Shown one piece after another: positions 5,022 to 6,555 of a DNA stretch of 6,555 nucleotides. Position 1 is the first letter of the stretch; every line of letters begins with the position of its first letter. Made by a program: the position numbers and the translations under genes. This stretch comes from Micrococcales bacterium (GTDB lineage: Bacteria; Actinomycetota; Actinomycetes; Actinomycetales; Dermatophilaceae), in the NCBI GenBank assembly GCA_003157445.1, contig PMJN01000187.1, forward strand, positions 1 through 6,555, in the 5' to 3' direction. Under the pieces are notes generated by a model. The model had not been told where the DNA came from. It ran no database searches and saw only the letters and a program-made list of their open reading frames with translations.

Positions 5022-5231
5022 ATGTGGAAGCTTCCCGCCATCCGTTGGATCAGTGCCCTGCGAGGGGCGATCTTCTGGCAGTGCTGCCCGCATGTCTTTG
5101 GCGGCCGTTGGATCCGGGTTAAGAACGATCCGGACATCTGGGTGGTGGCCATGGCCACCCCTACCCTGGCGCTGTCACGGCCGCCACGTCGTGAACGACA
5201 AGGATCACTGGCTTGCCTTGCCGAAACGTGA
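5022..5231 (+). CDS. Doubtful hypothetical ORF, 69 aa
   Basis: This open frame begins MWKLPAIRWISALRGAIFWQ, continues CCPHVFGGRWIRVKNDPDIW and ends in an arginine-rich tail. In its favour, third-position GC over the first two thirds is about 80 percent, and a large hairpin begins 10 bases after the stop. Against it, there is no ribosome binding site before the ATG, tryptophan content is high (as in frames that arise by chance in GC-rich DNA), and the last third does not look like protein. I recognise no family. It may be a remnant rather than a working gene. Confidence 0.22.
   Translation: MWKLPAIRWISALRGAIFWQCCPHVFGGRWIRVKNDPDIWVVAMATPTLALSRPPRRERQGSLACLAET
5144..5159. repeat. Perfect 16-bp palindrome
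   Basis: GGTGGCCATGGCCACC reads the same on both strands with no central spacer. It lies inside the doubtful ORF at 5022-5231. Uninterrupted palindromes of this length are uncommon by chance in a window this size. It could be a protein site or part of local secondary structure. Confidence 0.45.
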
Positions 5232-5240
5232 AGAGGTCTT

Positions 5241-5307
5241 GGGCCCCCTGGGGGTGTGACCAACATCTGGACATTGGTCGACCCACAGAACCCGCCCCAG
5301 GGGGGCC
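5241..5307. terminator. Large nested hairpin, terminator or structured RNA
   Basis: The outer arms are GGCCCCCTGGGG (5242-5253) and CCCCAGGGGGGCC (5295-5307), which pair over 12 bases with one extra G. Inside is a second stem, GACCAA (5258-5263) with TTGGTC (5274-5279), around a 10-base loop. The structure lies 107 bases past the stop of the minus-strand SnoaL-like gene and just after a doubtful plus-strand ORF. A bidirectional terminator is the simplest reading, but the nested form is more elaborate than usual. Confidence 0.5.
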
Positions 5308-5413
5308 GTGCTGATGGACGTTGCGGACATGGACGTTCTGATGGTCGCGATGCAAGTCCCAGACCTGCGCCAACGTGGACGAGGACCGCGTACGGAACGT
5401 CTTGGGTGCCCGA

Positions 5414-5812
5414 TCAGGGCGGGGATGGCGAATTCAGCCGGCTTTCATTCGGGCGGTAACCGGAGCATACGATCCGCATCCAGGTGATGTGCTCGCCGTC
5501 TGAGCTGTAATACGCCTGCTGCTCCAGCACATGTTCCCGTCCGCCACGTGCGATAGCGAACCGGTAGGAGACCCGCTGCAGGTCCGCGACCTGCCCGACG
5601 CTCACTAACCTGATCTCGTGGATGTCGTCCTCAGGGCCGAACCAGTGCTTCAAGATGATGTCGTCTACTACTTCGCGAGGCGTTGAAGCGGTCCAGTGCC
5701 GTCGCGGAGTCAGTGCCTCGAAATCCAAATCCTCAGCCAACAGGGACCGGATCCGCCTGGAGTCCTTGGCCGCCACGGCCCGCGCGAAGTGTTCACCCAC
5801 AGTGGTAGTCAT
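5414..5812 (-). CDS. SnoaL-like / NTF2-fold protein, 132 aa
   Basis: This small cytoplasmic protein has the NTF2-like cone fold, which covers polyketide cyclases, ketosteroid isomerases, dehydratases and non-catalytic binding proteins. Evidence: an N-terminal helix followed by the family phrase LLAEDLDFEALTPRRHWTAS (24-43), then the helix REVVDDIILKHWFG (46-59), and strand-rich segments YRFAIARGGREHVLEQQAYY (83-102) and DGEHITWMRIVCSGYRP (105-121), which match the usual 'x(W/R)xRxxCSGxRP' ending. Length is normal. The ATG at 5812 has GGAGGA (5819-5824) six bases upstream. The gene follows the DsrE-like gene with a 16-base gap, so the two are almost certainly one operon and may act in the same process. 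The actual ligand or reaction cannot be read from sequence. Confidence 0.85.
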   Translation of the reverse strand: MTTTVGEHFARAVAAKDSRRIRSLLAEDLDFEALTPRRHWTASTPREVVDDIILKHWFGPEDDIHEIRLVSVGQVADLQRVSYRFAIARGGREHVLEQQAYYSSDGEHITWMRIVCSGYRPNESRLNSPSPP

Positions 5813-5828
5813 TTCCTGTCCTCCTCCT

Positions 5829-6194
5829 TCAGTAGCTGAAAGTGGTCGCCGGCTCATCGCCGATCCACTCCCACATCGGAATCGTGCCGCCCAGGGTCGC
5901 GTTGTTGACCAACATCGCCTCGTCCAGCTGCTTGGCGTTGAAACAGATCGGGCATGCCAGGTAGGTCCCGCCCGCCGCTTCGAACCTCTTGGCAAGCTCG
6001 GGCAGGCCTGGACAGCCTTCGCACGCGGTGCCGACCGCGACACCCTGCATCGCTAACCGGACAGCTTCCTTGGTAAGAAAGATCAACGTCGACCTTTCGT
6101 GTTCGGCTGCGCCAAGGGCAACGAGAAAGGCAACGGTGACCTTCTCCGGATCCTCTAGCCCAGTCGTCATGCTGATCACTGCTTTGCTCTTCAT
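5829..6194 (-). CDS. DsrE/DsrF-like family protein, 121 aa
   Basis: This is a DsrE-type protein, a fold used for sulfur transfer on cysteine persulfides (DsrE, TusD and related) and for poorly known relatives called predicted peroxiredoxins (COG2044). Visible features: AVISMTTGLEDPEKVTVAFL (5-24) as the first strand, loop and helix, the strand STLIFLTKEAVRLAM (35-49), and cysteines at 58 and 61 (ACEGCPG) and 81 and 84 (ACPIC). CPIC sits where the sulfur-carrying cysteine of DsrE-like proteins is found, so a thiol or persulfide role is plausible, though unproven. The ATG at 6194 has AAGGAGG (6203-6209) eight bases upstream. It is the first gene of an operon with the SnoaL-like gene and is divergent from the HD-domain gene at 6290. 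No tusA, sulfurtransferase or rhodanese gene is visible nearby. Confidence 0.9.
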   Translation of the reverse strand: MKSKAVISMTTGLEDPEKVTVAFLVALGAAEHERSTLIFLTKEAVRLAMQGVAVGTACEGCPGLPELAKRFEAAGGTYLACPICFNAKQLDEAMLVNNATLGGTIPMWEWIGDEPATTFSY

Positions 6195-6289
6195 TGCTCA
6201 CGCCTCCTTGGTGTGCCTTTTGGTATGCACCCCTTGATGGTTACCGCGTTGGACCGCAAGTGCATGAGGCATCTGCCCCATCTGTGGGC
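6195..6289. promoter_or_regulatory. Shared divergent promoter region
   Basis: These 95 bases separate the DsrE-like operon (minus) from the HD-domain gene (plus), so they should carry both promoters. CCCCAT (6276-6281) and ATGGGG (6290-6295) form a small dyad over the proposed HD-gene start. GGTGTGCC and GGTATGCACC (6210-6231) form an imperfect stem near the DsrE-gene leader. I see no confident -35/-10 pair on either strand. Confidence 0.35.
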
Positions 6290-6555
6290 ATGGGGATCGG
6301 CCTGGTCCGGGCGTTGCTGCGGTGCTCAGCTCGTGGCAGCCTGTTGAGGGTGGTGGCTCTAGGCGCAGCGGGCGCCGCCGAAGGAAGGCCACGTCGTGCG
6401 GAGGTCATTGCGGCGCTGTCGCTGGCTCTCGACCTCGGACTGGGCCAGCCGATGGAGCACATGCTCCGGTCGGCGATCATTGCCTGCCGGTTGGCTGACC
6501 GGGTTGGTCTGCAGAGCGAACAGCGCGCGGTCGTCTACTACTGCGACCTGCTGGC
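6290..6555 (+). CDS. HD-domain (HD-GYP type) regulator, N-terminal part, cut by window edge
   Basis: The open frame runs off the right edge, so only about 88 residues are seen. From 6392 on the sequence is clearly coding: RRAEVIAALSLALDLGLGQP, then MEHMLRSAIIACRLADRVGL, then SEQRAVVYYCDLL. This is the start of the actinomycete HD-domain phosphohydrolase family, often fused to a C-terminal LuxR-type DNA-binding domain, with the 'D(L/M)G(L/M)GQPMEH' and 'VYY..LL' motifs. The metal-binding HD residues and any DNA-binding domain lie beyond the window, so activity (cyclic-dinucleotide or nucleotide hydrolysis) is inferred from family only. The start is uncertain: the ATG at 6290 lacks a ribosome binding site, and GTGs at 6260, 6284, 6350 and 6353 are in frame. 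The gene is divergent from the DsrE-like operon and could regulate it. Confidence 0.75.
   Translation, partial: MGIGLVRALLRCSARGSLLRVVALGAAGAAEGRPRRAEVIAALSLALDLGLGQPMEHMLRSAIIACRLADRVGLQSEQRAVVYYCDLL

Noticed and set aside
3940..6231. Shared 11-mer GGTGCATACCA upstream of the VOC gene (3940-3950) and, on the other strand, of the DsrE-like gene (6221-6231)
   Set aside because: Several chance matches of 11 bases are expected in a window of this size when both strands are compared, so it is not evidence of a shared regulator without conservation data.
1..6555. CRISPR array, tRNA or ribosomal RNA genes
   Set aside because: No regularly spaced repeats of CRISPR length, no complete cloverleaf and no ribosomal RNA sequence were seen on either strand.

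Overview
The window looks like chromosomal DNA from a high-GC actinomycete (Actinomycetota). The best evidence is a WhiB-family iron-sulfur regulator, which is confined to actinobacteria and their phages. An HD-domain regulator of a type common in actinomycetes starts at the right edge, and codons end mostly in G or C. I cannot name the genus. Gene density is low: there are about eight convincing complete or near-complete genes, separated by stretches that hold inverted repeats, short direct repeats and what appear to be decayed genes.

Layout. (1) 1-207: the 3' end of an ISL3-family insertion sequence, with the transposase C-terminus and probable right terminal repeat. (2) 208-1176: one small minus-strand gene of unknown function (389-598) with a strong ribosome binding site, then about 580 bp with no convincing protein gene. 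This stretch holds a possible divergent or decayed RNase P RNA (about 690-1090, plus strand), an 11-bp-period tandem repeat and a spaced 10-bp direct repeat. (3) 1177-1804: two very small minus-strand genes, a 56-aa helical protein and a 60-aa two-helix membrane protein, separated by a strong 15-bp hairpin. (4) 1805-2793: mostly non-coding or decayed sequence, including a probable frameshifted zinc-ribbon gene (2421-2726, minus). (5) 2794-3486: a papain-like (C1) cysteine peptidase with Gln, Cys, His and Asn all present. (6) 3954-4331: a plus-strand VOC (glyoxalase/bleomycin-resistance fold) protein with a 15-bp operator-like dyad upstream. (7) 4562-4810: a WhiB1-like regulator on the minus strand, convergent with the VOC gene across a hairpin and preceded by a repeat-rich upstream region. 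(8) 4986-5413: a doubtful short ORF followed by a large nested hairpin. (9) 5414-6194: a two-gene minus-strand operon, DsrE-like then SnoaL/NTF2-like. (10) 6290-6555: the start of a divergent plus-strand HD-domain (HD-GYP type) regulator, cut by the window edge.

How the genes relate. The clearest functional unit is the DsrE/NTF2-like operon, whose 95-bp upstream region is probably shared with the divergent HD-domain protein. The other genes look like independent single units. The IS remnant, sparse genes and broken reading frames suggest an accessory or decaying region. I found no complete undescribed defence or mobile system. The items most worth testing are the RNase P RNA-like sequence, the tandem repeat inside it, the frameshifted zinc-ribbon gene and the nested hairpin at 5241-5307.
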